The notes beneath the pieces are model-generated. The model did not search any database. It was not told where the DNA came from and saw only the letters and a list, made by a program, of their open reading frames with translations. A stretch of 64,000 nucleotides of DNA from Pseudosulfitobacter sp. DSM 107133 (GTDB taxonomy: Bacteria; Pseudomonadota; Alphaproteobacteria; Rhodobacterales; Rhodobacteraceae), in contig NZ_CP085154.1 of assembly GCF_022788695.1 (NCBI RefSeq), positions 248,001 through 312,000 on the forward strand, given 5' to 3'. A program made the position numbers and the translations under genes. Within the stretch, counting starts at the first letter, position 1. Each line of letters begins with the position of its first letter. Positions 53,873-62,590 of this stretch are shown here, piece after piece.

Positions 53873-55188
53873 GATATATCCTTGCATTGATGATGACCGT
53901 GGTGCTGGCGCTGCCGGCCCGCGCCGAGGTCGAGATCACCGAAGTTGTCAGCCCCGGCGGGATCACTGCATGGCTGGTGCAGGAACCGTCGATTCCGTTC
54001 ACGGCAATGGAACTGCGGTTTCGCGGCGGTGCCTCGCTGGATGCGCCCGGCAAACGGGGGGCAACCAACCTGATGACGGGGCTGCTGGAAGAAGGGGCGG
54101 GCGACATGGATGCCCGCGCCTTTGCCCGTGCGCTGGAAGGTCTGGCCGCGTCGTTCAGCTATGACGTTGGCGACGACGCGCTGGCCGTGTCGGCGCGCTT
54201 TCTGACCGAGAACCGTGATCAGGCGGTCGATCTTCTGCGGGCCTCGTTGCTTGAGCCGAGCTTTGCGCCGGACGCGGTCGAGCGCGTGCGCCAGCAGGTA
54301 TTGACCGGGCTTGCCTCGGACGACAAGGACCCCGACGAATTGGCCAGCCGTGAGTTCGACAAGCTGGCCTATGGCGATCACCCCTATGCAACGCCCTATC
54401 GTGGCACGATCGAGAGTGTTTCGGCCCTGACGCGCGATGATCTGGTGGCGGCGCAGCACGCGGTGCTGGCCAAGGACCGGATGTATGTCGGAGTGGTGGG
54501 CGACATCACCCCCGAAGAGCTGGGGCCGCTGCTGGACCACCTGCTGGGCGATCTGCCCGACACAGGTGCGCCAGAACCGCAGATGGCGGATGTGGACATT
54601 CCGGCGGGCGTGACCGTTATCGACTTTGACACGCCGCAATCCGTGGCGCTGTTTGGCCAGCGCGGCATGGCGCAGGACGATCCCGATTTCTTTGCGGCCA
54701 CCGTGTTGAACCAGATCCTTGGCGGCGGGTCGTTTGAAAGCCGGCTGATGACCGAGGTGCGTGAAAAGCGCGGGCTGACCTACGGGGTGTATTCCTATCT
54801 GGTTCCGCGCGATTTCGCTGCTGTTTACATGGGGCGCGTGGCTTCGGCCAACGACCGGATTGCCGAGGCGATTTCGGTGATCCGCGAAGAGTGGGCCAAG
54901 GCCGCCTCGGAAGGGGTGACGGAGGACGAGCTGCGCGACGCCAAGACCTTTTTGACCGGGGCCTATCCGTTGCGTTTTGACGGCAATGCGCCGATTGCGC
55001 GGATCATGGTGGGGATGCAGATGCTGGGCCTGCCGATCGACTATATTGCCACACGCAACGAAAAGGTCGAAGCGGTCACCCTGGCGGATGTGAAACGGGT
55101 CGCGGGCGAATTGCTGGACCCGGACGGGTTGCAGTTTGTCGTTGTGGGCAAGCCTGTCGGGCTGGAAACCGGCCCGCTGCCTGAGTGA
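53869..55188 (+). CDS. M16 peptidase family protein, non-catalytic subunit
   Basis: The 439-residue precursor has a signal peptide (MRYILALMMTVVLALPARA) and an M16 fold, but the position of HxxEH reads NLMTGLLEEGA, so zinc ligands are missing. It retains the substrate-binding RREKRGLTYGVYSYL-like segment (VREKRGLTYGVYSYLVPRD). It overlaps the catalytic subunit by ATGA. In characterised pairs the inactive partner supplies residues that complete the substrate chamber. Confidence 0.92.
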   Translation: MRYILALMMTVVLALPARAEVEITEVVSPGGITAWLVQEPSIPFTAMELRFRGGASLDAPGKRGATNLMTGLLEEGAGDMDARAFARALEGLAASFSYDVGDDALAVSARFLTENRDQAVDLLRASLLEPSFAPDAVERVRQQVLTGLASDDKDPDELASREFDKLAYGDHPYATPYRGTIESVSALTRDDLVAAQHAVLAKDRMYVGVVGDITPEELGPLLDHLLGDLPDTGAPEPQMADVDIPAGVTVIDFDTPQSVALFGQRGMAQDDPDFFAATVLNQILGGGSFESRLMTEVREKRGLTYGVYSYLVPRDFAAVYMGRVASANDRIAEAISVIREEWAKAASEGVTEDELRDAKTFLTGAYPLRFDGNAPIARIMVGMQMLGLPIDYIATRNEKVEAVTLADVKRVAGELLDPDGLQFVVVGKPVGLETGPLPE

Positions 55189-55238
55189 TACCCGCGCAGT
55201 GATCGGAAAATGAGACCCTGACGGGTCATGCGATGTTT

Positions 55239-55266
55239 GCGCCCGCCTTTGGCGGGCGCTTCTTGT
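55239..55266 (+). terminator. intrinsic terminator after the M16 pair
   Basis: GCGCCCGCC (55239-55247) pairs with GGCGGGCGC (55251-55259) around a 3-nt loop, followed by TTCTTGTT. It ends the rsmB-to-M16 co-oriented block and directly abuts repeat copy C. Confidence 0.85.
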
Positions 55267-55311
55267 TGAGGCTCTGCCTCAAACTCCGGGATATTTCAGG
55301 CCAAAAGAAAG
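55266..55311 (+). repeat. dispersed intergenic repeat, copy C
   Basis: TTGAGGC-TCT-GCCTCAA forms the hairpin and is followed by ACTCCGGGATATTTCAGG and the CCAAAAGAAAG tail. It lies between the M16 terminator and the convergent ALDH16 stop at 55316. Confidence 0.75.
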
Positions 55312-55315
55312 CGGG

Positions 55316-57634
55316 TTATTCGCCGTAGGGAATCCAGATGTTCTTGATCTCCGTCGCGGCGGCAAGCGCGTCTTTTGTTGCGGGCAGGCTGGCGGCGATC
55401 CATGTGCGTTTGAGGTTGCTGGCCGAACCCTTGCGAATGGTTTCCGACAGGGCCGGATCCGAGAAGGACCAGACCGCGTCGATGTCCATGTGGCGGGCCA
55501 TTGTGCCGGCCAGTGCCTCGTGCGGGCCGGTCAGGATGTTGACCACGCCGGCAGGTACGTCCGACGTATCGAGGATCTGGTAAAAATCGGTGGCCACCAG
55601 CGGAAAGGGTTGCGACGCGCCCAGAATGATGCGGTTGCCCATGGCGATGGCGGGGGCCATCAGCGACACCAGACCCAGCAGAGGGTGTGTATCGGGGCAG
55701 AGTGCCGCGATCACGCCGGTGGGTTCTTTCATTGCCAGCGCCACGCCACGGATCGGAACCCCGTGGGCCTGGCCATCGTATTTGTCGGCCCAGGCTGCTG
55801 CGGTGAACAGGGTGTTGATGCTGTCGCTGACCTCTTGCGCGCCGGTGCGCCCGCCTTGCAGGGCGTTCAGGCGGGCTTCGAATTCGTCCGCACGTGCGTA
55901 CAGATTTTCGGCAATGTAGTACAAGATTTGCGCCCGCAGGTGGCCGGTGGTCTTGCCCCAGCCCTTGGCCGCCTGCGCTGCCTCAACCGCGTTGCGCACG
56001 TCCTTGCGGCCCGATTGGGAAGCGTGCCCCAGCAGGGTGCCGTTCTTGCCATAGACCGGCGCCGAATAGCCGCCGTCGGGGCGCGCCTGTTTGCCGCCGA
56101 TGTACAGCTTGGCGGTGCGGTCGATACCCTCGGCGGGGCCTTTGTCACCCTCGAACGGCGCGATCAGAGGCAGGGGTTTCTTTGCATCTTTTGGCTTGGT
56201 GTAAGCGGCCAGCCCTTCCCAGCCGCCCTCGCGGCCAAAGCCGCTTTCGCGCACGCCGCCGAACCCTGCGGCGGCATCGAACAGGTTGGTGGCATTGGTC
56301 CAGACCACACCGGCGGCCAGTTTGGGGGCCACGTCCAGCGCAAGGTTGATGTTTTCGGTCCACAGCGTTGCCGCCAGCCCGTAGCGGGTGTTGTTGGCCA
56401 GCTCGACCGCTTCCGCAGGTGTGCGGAAGGTGGTGGCGACCAGAACCGGGCCAAAGATTTCCTCTTGCATCAAGGGATGCGCGGTATCGAGGCCGGTGAT
56501 CAGCGTCGGCGGGTAGAAACAGCCGCGCGCGGGCATGTCGCACACCGTCTGGTGCATGTCGCCATCGCCGTTGGCGGCGACCATGTCGGTGATGGTTTTC
56601 AGTTGGGTCGCATCCACGATGGCGCCCACGTCGATGCTTTTGTCCAGCGGGTTGCCGATGCGCAGCTTGTCCATGCGGGCGCGCAGTTTGGTATAGAACC
56701 GTTCCGCCACGGGTTCATGCACCAACAGGCGCGATCCTGCGCAGCAGACCTGTCCCTGATTGAACCAGATGGCATCAACCAGCCCCTCGACAGCTGAATC
56801 CAGATCGGCGTCGTCAAAGACGATGTAGGGGGACTTGCCGCCCAGCTCCAGCGTCAGTTCCTTGTCGGTGCCTGCGGTGGCCTCGCGGATGCGGCGGCCC
56901 ACGGCGGTCGAGCCGGTAAAGGCGATTTTGTCCACGTCGGCGTTCACGATCATTTCGCCCACCGCCCCGTCGCCGGTGACGATGTTGACCACCCCCGCAG
57001 GCAGGCCGGCCTGACGGCAGATGTCGGCGAACAGGATGGCGGTCAGCGAGGTGTATTCGGCAGGTTTCAGCACCACGGTGTTGCCCATCGCCAGTGCGGG
57101 CGCGATTTTCCAGGCCAGCATCAGCAGCGGGAAGTTCCACGGGATGATCTGGCCGCAGACGCCCAGTGCCGCGCGGTCGGGCAGGGCGTCTTCCATCAGC
57201 TGGGCCATGCCCGCGTGATAGTAGAAATGCCGCTGCGCCAGTGGAATGTCGATGTCGCGGCTTTCGCGGATCGGTTTGCCGTTGTCGAGCGTTTCCAGCA
57301 CCGCGAACAGGCGGCTGTGTTTTTGCAGCAGACGCGCGATAGCATAAAGGGAGCGTGCGCGGCCCGGACCGCCCAGTTTTTCCCACTTGGGCTGTGCCTT
57401 GCGGGCGGCGGCCACGGCCTTGTCCACATCGGCCTGTGTGGCCTGCGTCAGGGTCGCCAGTGCCTCGCCCGTGGCGGGGTTGGTGCTGTCAAAGCCTGTG
57501 GCGGGCTTGGTGAACTGGCCGTCGATGAAATGGCCGAAACGGCTGCCCTGATCGACAAGCCATGTCAGGGCTTCTTCGGCGGATTCGGGGGCGGGGCCAT
57601 AGTCCATCGTCTGAAAAATCTCTTTCACGGTCAT
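55316..57634 (-). CDS. ALDH16-type two-domain aldehyde dehydrogenase
   Basis: The 772-residue protein carries a complete ALDH domain (about 30-490) followed by a second, degenerate ALDH-like domain (about 510-770). The first has the Asn in IIPWNFPLLML, the Glu in LELGGKSPYIVFDDAD, and nucleophile Cys in NQGQVCCAGSRLLV. The second keeps GVIAALCPDTHPLLGLVSLM- and GNRIILGASQPFPL-like segments but lacks a catalytic Cys/Glu pair. This is the layout of family 16; bacterial members are active while vertebrate ALDH16A1 has lost its Cys. It lies 3 bp downstream of deoC, so it may oxidise acetaldehyde made by DeoC (inference). Confidence 0.9.
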   Translation of the reverse strand: MTVKEIFQTMDYGPAPESAEEALTWLVDQGSRFGHFIDGQFTKPATGFDSTNPATGEALATLTQATQADVDKAVAAARKAQPKWEKLGGPGRARSLYAIARLLQKHSRLFAVLETLDNGKPIRESRDIDIPLAQRHFYYHAGMAQLMEDALPDRAALGVCGQIIPWNFPLLMLAWKIAPALAMGNTVVLKPAEYTSLTAILFADICRQAGLPAGVVNIVTGDGAVGEMIVNADVDKIAFTGSTAVGRRIREATAGTDKELTLELGGKSPYIVFDDADLDSAVEGLVDAIWFNQGQVCCAGSRLLVHEPVAERFYTKLRARMDKLRIGNPLDKSIDVGAIVDATQLKTITDMVAANGDGDMHQTVCDMPARGCFYPPTLITGLDTAHPLMQEEIFGPVLVATTFRTPAEAVELANNTRYGLAATLWTENINLALDVAPKLAAGVVWTNATNLFDAAAGFGGVRESGFGREGGWEGLAAYTKPKDAKKPLPLIAPFEGDKGPAEGIDRTAKLYIGGKQARPDGGYSAPVYGKNGTLLGHASQSGRKDVRNAVEAAQAAKGWGKTTGHLRAQILYYIAENLYARADEFEARLNALQGGRTGAQEVSDSINTLFTAAAWADKYDGQAHGVPIRGVALAMKEPTGVIAALCPDTHPLLGLVSLMAPAIAMGNRIILGASQPFPLVATDFYQILDTSDVPAGVVNILTGPHEALAGTMARHMDIDAVWSFSDPALSETIRKGSASNLKRTWIAASLPATKDALAAATEIKNIWIPYGE

Positions 57635-57637
57635 GAT

Positions 57638-58630
57638 TTATCCCATCGGATGGCGGTGAGCGGCGGAATAGTTGCCGGTGACGTGGTGTTCGAGCTGGCG
57701 TTCGATGTCGCCCAGCAGGGACGACGCGCCAAAGCGGAACAGGTCGGGTTGCAGCCAGCGTGCGCCGAGCTCTTCCTTGATCAGGGCAAGGTAGGTGATC
57801 GCGTCCTTGGCCTTGGAAATGCCACCCGCAGGTTTGTAGCCGACGTGGATGCCGGTGGCGGTGTAATAGTCGCGGATCGCGCGGATCATGGTCAGGCTGA
57901 CGGGCAGGGTGGCGTTCACGCTTTCCTTGCCGGTGGATGTCTTGATGAAATCGGCACCGGCCATCATGCACACCAGTGATGCGCGGGCGACGTTGCGCAG
58001 GGTGCCCAATTCGCCGGTGGCAAGGATCGCCTTGACGTGGGCATCGCCGCAGGCGGCGCGCATTTCGCGCATTTCGTCGTAGAGCGCCTGCCAGTTGCCT
58101 TCCAGAACGTGCCGACGGGAAATGACGATGTCGATTTCGGATGCCCCTGCGGCGACGCTGCGGCGGATTTCCTCGATGCGCAGGTCAAAGGGCGACAGGC
58201 CCGCGGGAAAGCCGGTGGAAACGGCAGCGACCGGAATGCCCGACCCCTCCAGCGCGGCCACAGCAGTTTCGACCATCTCGTGATAGACACAGACCGCGCC
58301 GGTTGTGATGCCCGGCATGTCCAGCGCCGCCAGCACTTGAGCGTTCACCGGCTGGCGCGCCTTGGCGCACAGGCGGCGGACGCGGGCGGCGGTGTCGTCG
58401 CCGGACAGGGTGGTCAGGTCGATGCAGGTCACCGCCTTGAGCAGCCATGCCGCCTGATAGTCCTTCTTGACCGATCGGCGGGCGGGCAGTGTCGCGGCGC
58501 GGCGTTCGATGGCCGAGGTGTTGGCCTGCACGGCGCGGACCCAGTTCATGTCCAGATCCATGCCCGGATTTCGGGTCAGGGTCAGCTGCGGCAGGTGGGC
58601 GTCCTGCGATGTGGTGGCGGGTTGAAGCAT
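57638..58630 (-). CDS. deoC: deoxyribose-phosphate aldolase
   Basis: The 330-residue class I aldolase cleaves deoxyribose-5-phosphate to glyceraldehyde-3-phosphate and acetaldehyde. The Schiff-base Lys is in GADFIKTSTGKESVN, the second Lys in HVGYKPAGGISKAKD, and LKAVTCIDLTTLSGDD is an N-terminal family segment. It is longer than E. coli DeoC (about 260) because of an N-terminal extension typical of this clade. The ATG at 58630 follows AGGTGA. It is the first gene of a two-gene operon with ALDH16 and is divergent from the DUF4173 gene. Confidence 0.93.
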   Translation of the reverse strand: MLQPATTSQDAHLPQLTLTRNPGMDLDMNWVRAVQANTSAIERRAATLPARRSVKKDYQAAWLLKAVTCIDLTTLSGDDTAARVRRLCAKARQPVNAQVLAALDMPGITTGAVCVYHEMVETAVAALEGSGIPVAAVSTGFPAGLSPFDLRIEEIRRSVAAGASEIDIVISRRHVLEGNWQALYDEMREMRAACGDAHVKAILATGELGTLRNVARASLVCMMAGADFIKTSTGKESVNATLPVSLTMIRAIRDYYTATGIHVGYKPAGGISKAKDAITYLALIKEELGARWLQPDLFRFGASSLLGDIERQLEHHVTGNYSAAHRHPMG

Positions 58631-58799
58631 GGGGTCACCTTCAAAGGAACAAGGTCTGAAAACTGGCACGGGCAGGCGACAAGCGCAAGACGCGGCGCGG
58701 CGTCAGCCTTTGCGCAAAAACTGCACAAACGGAGCGCGGGGCTTGCGCGAATGCTTTGGCATTGAGGGGGCAGAAAAAATGACTTGAGAGGCAGTTGAT

Positions 58800-60302
58800 A
58801 TGAAAACGGCAATCATGCGCGGCGTGCCGCTGGCGATGCAGCACGATGGCTGGTGGCTGGGCGGGATAGACCAGCCGTCGCAACGCAAGCGGACCGAGCG
58901 ACAGGGCGACCGCACGGGGCCGGTGCGGCTGGCGCTGCTGGTGGCGCTGATCGCGCTGTCGGATGCGCTGGTCTGGCAGGTGTCGGCGGGTGTGTCGCTG
59001 GCGCTGTTCTGTGCGATTTTGGGCGGTGTGGCGATTTGGCTGGCGGATGTGCCTGCGCGGGTCGCATCGCAGGCAGGCGGTGGCGTGGCGTTGGCGGTGC
59101 TGCCGCTGGTCGAGCTGGTGCAGCCGCTGTCGGTGGTGATCAGCATGGTCGGCCTGTCGCTGGTTGTGGTCTTTGTCGCGGGGATCAGGCGTGCCGCGGT
59201 GATCCGCAGTGCGCTGCGGTTGTGGTGGGTCGGTCCCGTGGCCGCGGTGCGCGACGGGGCGCAGGCCGCGCGGCAAATGGTGTCGGTAAAGCCGTCTGGC
59301 TGGGATCTGGAGCGACTGGTCAAGGCCTGGGCGGTGCCGGTGATCTTGGGCGGTGTCTTTGCCTTGCTGCTGCTGGAAGCGAATCCGGTTCTGGATCGCT
59401 GGTCGCAAAGCCTGAACGATCTGCGCCTGCCCGAGGTGAACCTGTGGCGCGGGATGTTCTGGGGATTGATGGCGCTGCTGATCTGGCCCTGTCTGGTGAC
59501 TGCGCGCCTGCACAGCAGGCTGATGCCCGCCCCCGCGCGTCAGACGGTGCGGCGTGTCGGTGTGATCAACGCAGGTTCGGTCGCGCGGTCGCTGGTGCTG
59601 TTCAACGCGATGTTCGCGGTGCAGACGGTGATGGATATCGTCATGCTGTATGGTGACGCGGGCCTGCCCGAGGGGATGAGCCATGCGACATATGCCCATC
59701 GCGGCGCTTATCCGTTGCTGGTGACGGCGCTGCTGGCGGGGTTGTTTGCGGTGCTGGCGCGTCCCTTTGCCGAGGAGAAGCCGCTGTTGCGGGTGTTGCT
59801 GCTGGCGTGGCTGGCGCAGACGCTGGCGTTGGTGCTGGCCTCGGTGGTGCGGCTGGACACCTATGTGGATGTCTACGGGCTGACGCGGCTGCGGCTGGCA
59901 GCCTTTGTCTGGATGGGCATGGTGGCCGCAGGGCTGGGCGTGGTGGTCTGGCAGGTGGCGGCGCGCAAGCACAACGGCTGGATGCTGCTGCGTTCGGGCG
60001 GCATTGGCGTGGTGACCATCTATGTCTGTGCTTTCATCAACTTTGACGGGATCATCGCGCGCCACAATCTGACGCAAGAGGTGGTAAAGGATTCCTGGTA
60101 CATCTGCCGCTACCTGGGTGAAGGGGCCTTGCCCGCCGTCACCAGACACGAGGCAAAAACAGGGTATCCCTTGTGTCCGATGCTGCAGCCGGGCATCGGG
60201 CCGGAGCTGTTCGAACCTGCGGACTGGCGGGAATGGGGCTTTCGCAACGCGCGGCTGCGCCGTAGCTTGCAGGCCATTGAAGCAAGGCAGATGACCCAAT
60301 GA
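58800..60302 (+). CDS. DUF4173 multi-spanning membrane protein
   Basis: The 500-residue protein has about eleven hydrophobic segments and the DUF4173 (DUF4153-like) signature TYAHRGAYPLLVTALLAGLF near residue 300, with a soluble C-terminal tail (about 420-500). Function is unknown for the family. It overlaps the next gene by ATGA, so it is translationally coupled to a two-component system. It may provide or modulate the input signal of that system (inference). Confidence 0.85.
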   Translation: MKTAIMRGVPLAMQHDGWWLGGIDQPSQRKRTERQGDRTGPVRLALLVALIALSDALVWQVSAGVSLALFCAILGGVAIWLADVPARVASQAGGGVALAVLPLVELVQPLSVVISMVGLSLVVVFVAGIRRAAVIRSALRLWWVGPVAAVRDGAQAARQMVSVKPSGWDLERLVKAWAVPVILGGVFALLLLEANPVLDRWSQSLNDLRLPEVNLWRGMFWGLMALLIWPCLVTARLHSRLMPAPARQTVRRVGVINAGSVARSLVLFNAMFAVQTVMDIVMLYGDAGLPEGMSHATYAHRGAYPLLVTALLAGLFAVLARPFAEEKPLLRVLLLAWLAQTLALVLASVVRLDTYVDVYGLTRLRLAAFVWMGMVAAGLGVVVWQVAARKHNGWMLLRSGGIGVVTIYVCAFINFDGIIARHNLTQEVVKDSWYICRYLGEGALPAVTRHEAKTGYPLCPMLQPGIGPELFEPADWREWGFRNARLRRSLQAIEARQMTQ

Positions 60303-60985
60303 GCGCCCAGACCATTCTGATTGTCGATGATGACGCGCAAATCCGCGATGTGCTGCGCATCGCGCTGGAACAGGCCGGCTTCCGCACCGAGGCTGCAGGC
60401 GACGGGGCCGAAGGGCTGGCCAAGGGGCGCACCGGGCGGTTTGACCTGATCGTGCTGGACATCGGCCTGCCCGAGATGGACGGGCTGGCAATGTGCCGCG
60501 AACTGCGCACCACGGATCAGACGCCGGTGCTGTTCCTGACCGCGCGCGAGGACGAGATCGACCGCGTGCTGGCCTTTGAACTGGGTGGCGATGATTATGT
60601 GACCAAGCCGTTCTCGCCCCGCGAACTGGTGGCCCGCGTGCGTGCCATCCTGCGCCGCAGCAGCGTTGTGCAACAGGGGACGACACGCACGCGGGGTGTT
60701 CTGGAGGTGGACGCGGCCCGCCACCACTGCGCCGTTGCCGGCGTGCCGCTGGCGCTGACCAACCGCGAGATGGCGCTGCTGGACCACCTGATGCAAAGGC
60801 CCGAGCAGGTCGCCTCGCGGCCCGCGCTGACCGATGCGATGTATGGGGCCAACATCCATGTCAGCGACCGGACCGTGGACAGCCACCTGCGCAATCTGCG
60901 GTCCAAGCTGTCCGAAGCAGGCTGTGCCGATGCCGTCGAGACGGTGCATGGCGTTGGCGTGCGGATGGGCCCATGTCGCGGATAA
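60299..60985 (+). CDS. OmpR-family response regulator
   Basis: The 228-residue protein has a receiver domain with phosphoacceptor Asp54 (IVLDIGLPEMDG) and Lys in YVTKPFSP, and a C-terminal winged helix (about 130-225; SDRTVDSHLRNLRSKLSEAG). It is encoded in a tight set: 4-bp overlap with the DUF4173 gene and 13-bp overlap with the histidine kinase gene. Cognate pairing with that kinase is therefore very likely. Confidence 0.94.
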   Translation: MSAQTILIVDDDAQIRDVLRIALEQAGFRTEAAGDGAEGLAKGRTGRFDLIVLDIGLPEMDGLAMCRELRTTDQTPVLFLTAREDEIDRVLAFELGGDDYVTKPFSPRELVARVRAILRRSSVVQQGTTRTRGVLEVDAARHHCAVAGVPLALTNREMALLDHLMQRPEQVASRPALTDAMYGANIHVSDRTVDSHLRNLRSKLSEAGCADAVETVHGVGVRMGPCRG

Positions 60986-61923
60986 AGGCAAAGTGGCGTC
61001 CGCCGCTGGCCTTTGTCATCGGCGGGACGCTGGCGGCGGTTCTGTGTCTGCCGCTGATCGGGATCGTGTGGTTCCGGCTGGCGGGCAATATTCTGGGCTG
61101 GGGCGAGACCGGCTGGCTGATCTTCTGGATGGCGGTTGTGTCGACGGGTGTGTTGGCGTTCTTGCTGTGGCGGCTGGTGCTGCGGCCCGTGGCGCGGCTG
61201 ACCGCCTATGCACGCGCGGTGCGCGAAGGGCGCAGCGACGCCACCCCGCCCACGCATTTCGGCACGCCCGAATTCGGCGCGCTGGGGGCCAGTGTGATTG
61301 CCATGGGTGACACGCTGCAATCGCGCGCGGCCAGCCTGCGCGCCTATGCCGACCATGTCACGCACGAGCTGAAATCCCCCCTGACCAGCCTGCGCGGTGC
61401 GGCAGAGCTGCTGCAATCGGACCTGCCCGCACAGGATCAGGCCAAGCTGGTCGAGACCATCGAAGCTTCGGCGGCGCGGATGCAGACATTGTTGACGCAG
61501 TTGCAGCGACACGCGGCAGCCAGTCAAAGCAGTGGGCCGGGGCAGACGCATCTGTCGGCTTTGCCCGCATCGGTTGGACATGTGCAGATTGTGGTCGAGC
61601 GGGAAGGCAGCGTGCCGCTGTCTTTGGCCGATCTGACCGTGGTGATTGACCAGCTGGCGCAGAACGCCGCGGCGCACGGGGCCGCGCGGCTGGTGCTGGA
61701 ATGGCAGGGGCAGGCGCTGCGTGTCGCAGACGACGGAACGGGAATCGGCACGGGCAACGCCGCGCGCATTTTCGATCCGTTCTTTACCACCCGTCGCGAC
61801 GCGGGCGGCACGGGCATGGGGCTGACCATCGTGCAAACCTTGCTGTCCGCACATGGCGCACGGATTGCGCTGGACGATCAGGCGACGGCCGACGGGGCAG
61901 CTTTTGTGATCTCTTTTGACTGA
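60973..61923 (+). CDS. sensor histidine kinase with minimal periplasmic loop
   Basis: The 316-residue kinase has two membrane segments (about 12-34 and 47-70) joined by only about a dozen periplasmic residues. A HAMP-like linker follows, then the H box HVTHELKSPLTSLRG with His131, the N box VIDQLAQNAAAHGA and the G box GGTGMGLTIV. The tiny periplasmic loop suggests intramembrane sensing, and the DUF4173 membrane protein in the same operon is a natural candidate partner. It ends 87 bp before the convergent uraH gene. Confidence 0.93.
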   Translation: MSRIKAKWRPPLAFVIGGTLAAVLCLPLIGIVWFRLAGNILGWGETGWLIFWMAVVSTGVLAFLLWRLVLRPVARLTAYARAVREGRSDATPPTHFGTPEFGALGASVIAMGDTLQSRAASLRAYADHVTHELKSPLTSLRGAAELLQSDLPAQDQAKLVETIEASAARMQTLLTQLQRHAAASQSSGPGQTHLSALPASVGHVQIVVEREGSVPLSLADLTVVIDQLAQNAAAHGAARLVLEWQGQALRVADDGTGIGTGNAARIFDPFFTTRRDAGGTGMGLTIVQTLLSAHGARIALDDQATADGAAFVISFD

Positions 61924-61948
61924 ACGACCGGTTTTGGCGCAGGTGCGG

Positions 61949-62006
61949 TTGGGGCTCTGCCCCCGGCGCTGCGCGCCTCCCCTGGAGTTTATCCGGCAAG
62001 ATGAAG
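61949..62006 (+). repeat. dispersed intergenic repeat, copy D
   Basis: GGGGC-TCT-GCCCC hairpin, then GGCGCTGCGCGCCTCCCC and TGGAGTTTATCCGGCAAGAT with GAAG. The core is more diverged than in copies A-C, but the arrangement (hairpin, pyrimidine stretch, GGA-TTT core, purine tail) is the same. It fills the gap between the convergent kinase and uraH genes. Confidence 0.6.
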
Positions 62007-62010
62007 CGGT

Positions 62011-62370
62011 TTAGCTGCCGCGATAGGTGGAATAGCCGAAGGGCGAAAGCAGCAGCGGAACGTGGTAGTGTGCGTCGATGTCCGAGATGCCAAAGCGGAT
62101 CGGGATGCGGTTCAGGAACCGTGGGCTTTCGGGGGGCACGCCGATGGTGTCGAAATAGGTGCCTGCTTCGAATTCCAGCTCGTATTGGCCTTCGCGAAAG
62201 CCTTCGGCGGGCAGAATCGGGCTGTCGGTGCGGCCGTCGGCGTTGGTGACCATGTGGGACACTTTGACCTTGGCCGTTGCGTCATAACGATAGAGCGTGA
62301 TCGACAGGCCGGCGGCGGGCTGGCCGGTGCTGGTGTCCAGTACATGCGTTGTCAAATATCCCGAGGCCAT
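62011..62370 (-). CDS. uraH: 5-hydroxyisourate hydrolase
   Basis: The 119-residue protein is a transthyretin-like HIU hydrolase. It has the N-terminal TTHVLDTSTGQPAAGL, the RIPIRFGI segment, and the C-terminal HYHVPLLLSPFGYSTYRGS ending in the diagnostic YRGS. It converts 5-hydroxyisourate, the product of urate oxidation, to OHCU on the way to allantoin. I chose the ATG at 62370 as the family start. It is divergent from the NCS2 permease gene with 220 bp between. Confidence 0.95.
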   Translation of the reverse strand: MASGYLTTHVLDTSTGQPAAGLSITLYRYDATAKVKVSHMVTNADGRTDSPILPAEGFREGQYELEFEAGTYFDTIGVPPESPRFLNRIPIRFGISDIDAHYHVPLLLSPFGYSTYRGS

Positions 62371-62590
62371 AGCGTTCTCTCCCGACGTTGCTCCAACTGA
62401 CCACAGCCGCGCCGCGGGCGCAAAGGGTTTCCCGCCCCGCGAGTCCAGACCCCGGGCGCCCGATTTGCTGGCAGGTTCGTCAGTGGCGTCTGTCTGCAAG
62501 AGGTTTTGCTTGATGGGTGATGATCCCCGGCTGCATAGTTTTCGAGAGCCGCAGGAAGACGGTCTTGGAACCAATGAGGGACAACAGCTT

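Noticed and set aside
58641..60686. Open frame of about 681 codons antisense to the DUF4173/response regulator genes
   Set aside because: Low-complexity Arg/His/Gln-rich translation without family features, overlapping three well-supported coding regions.
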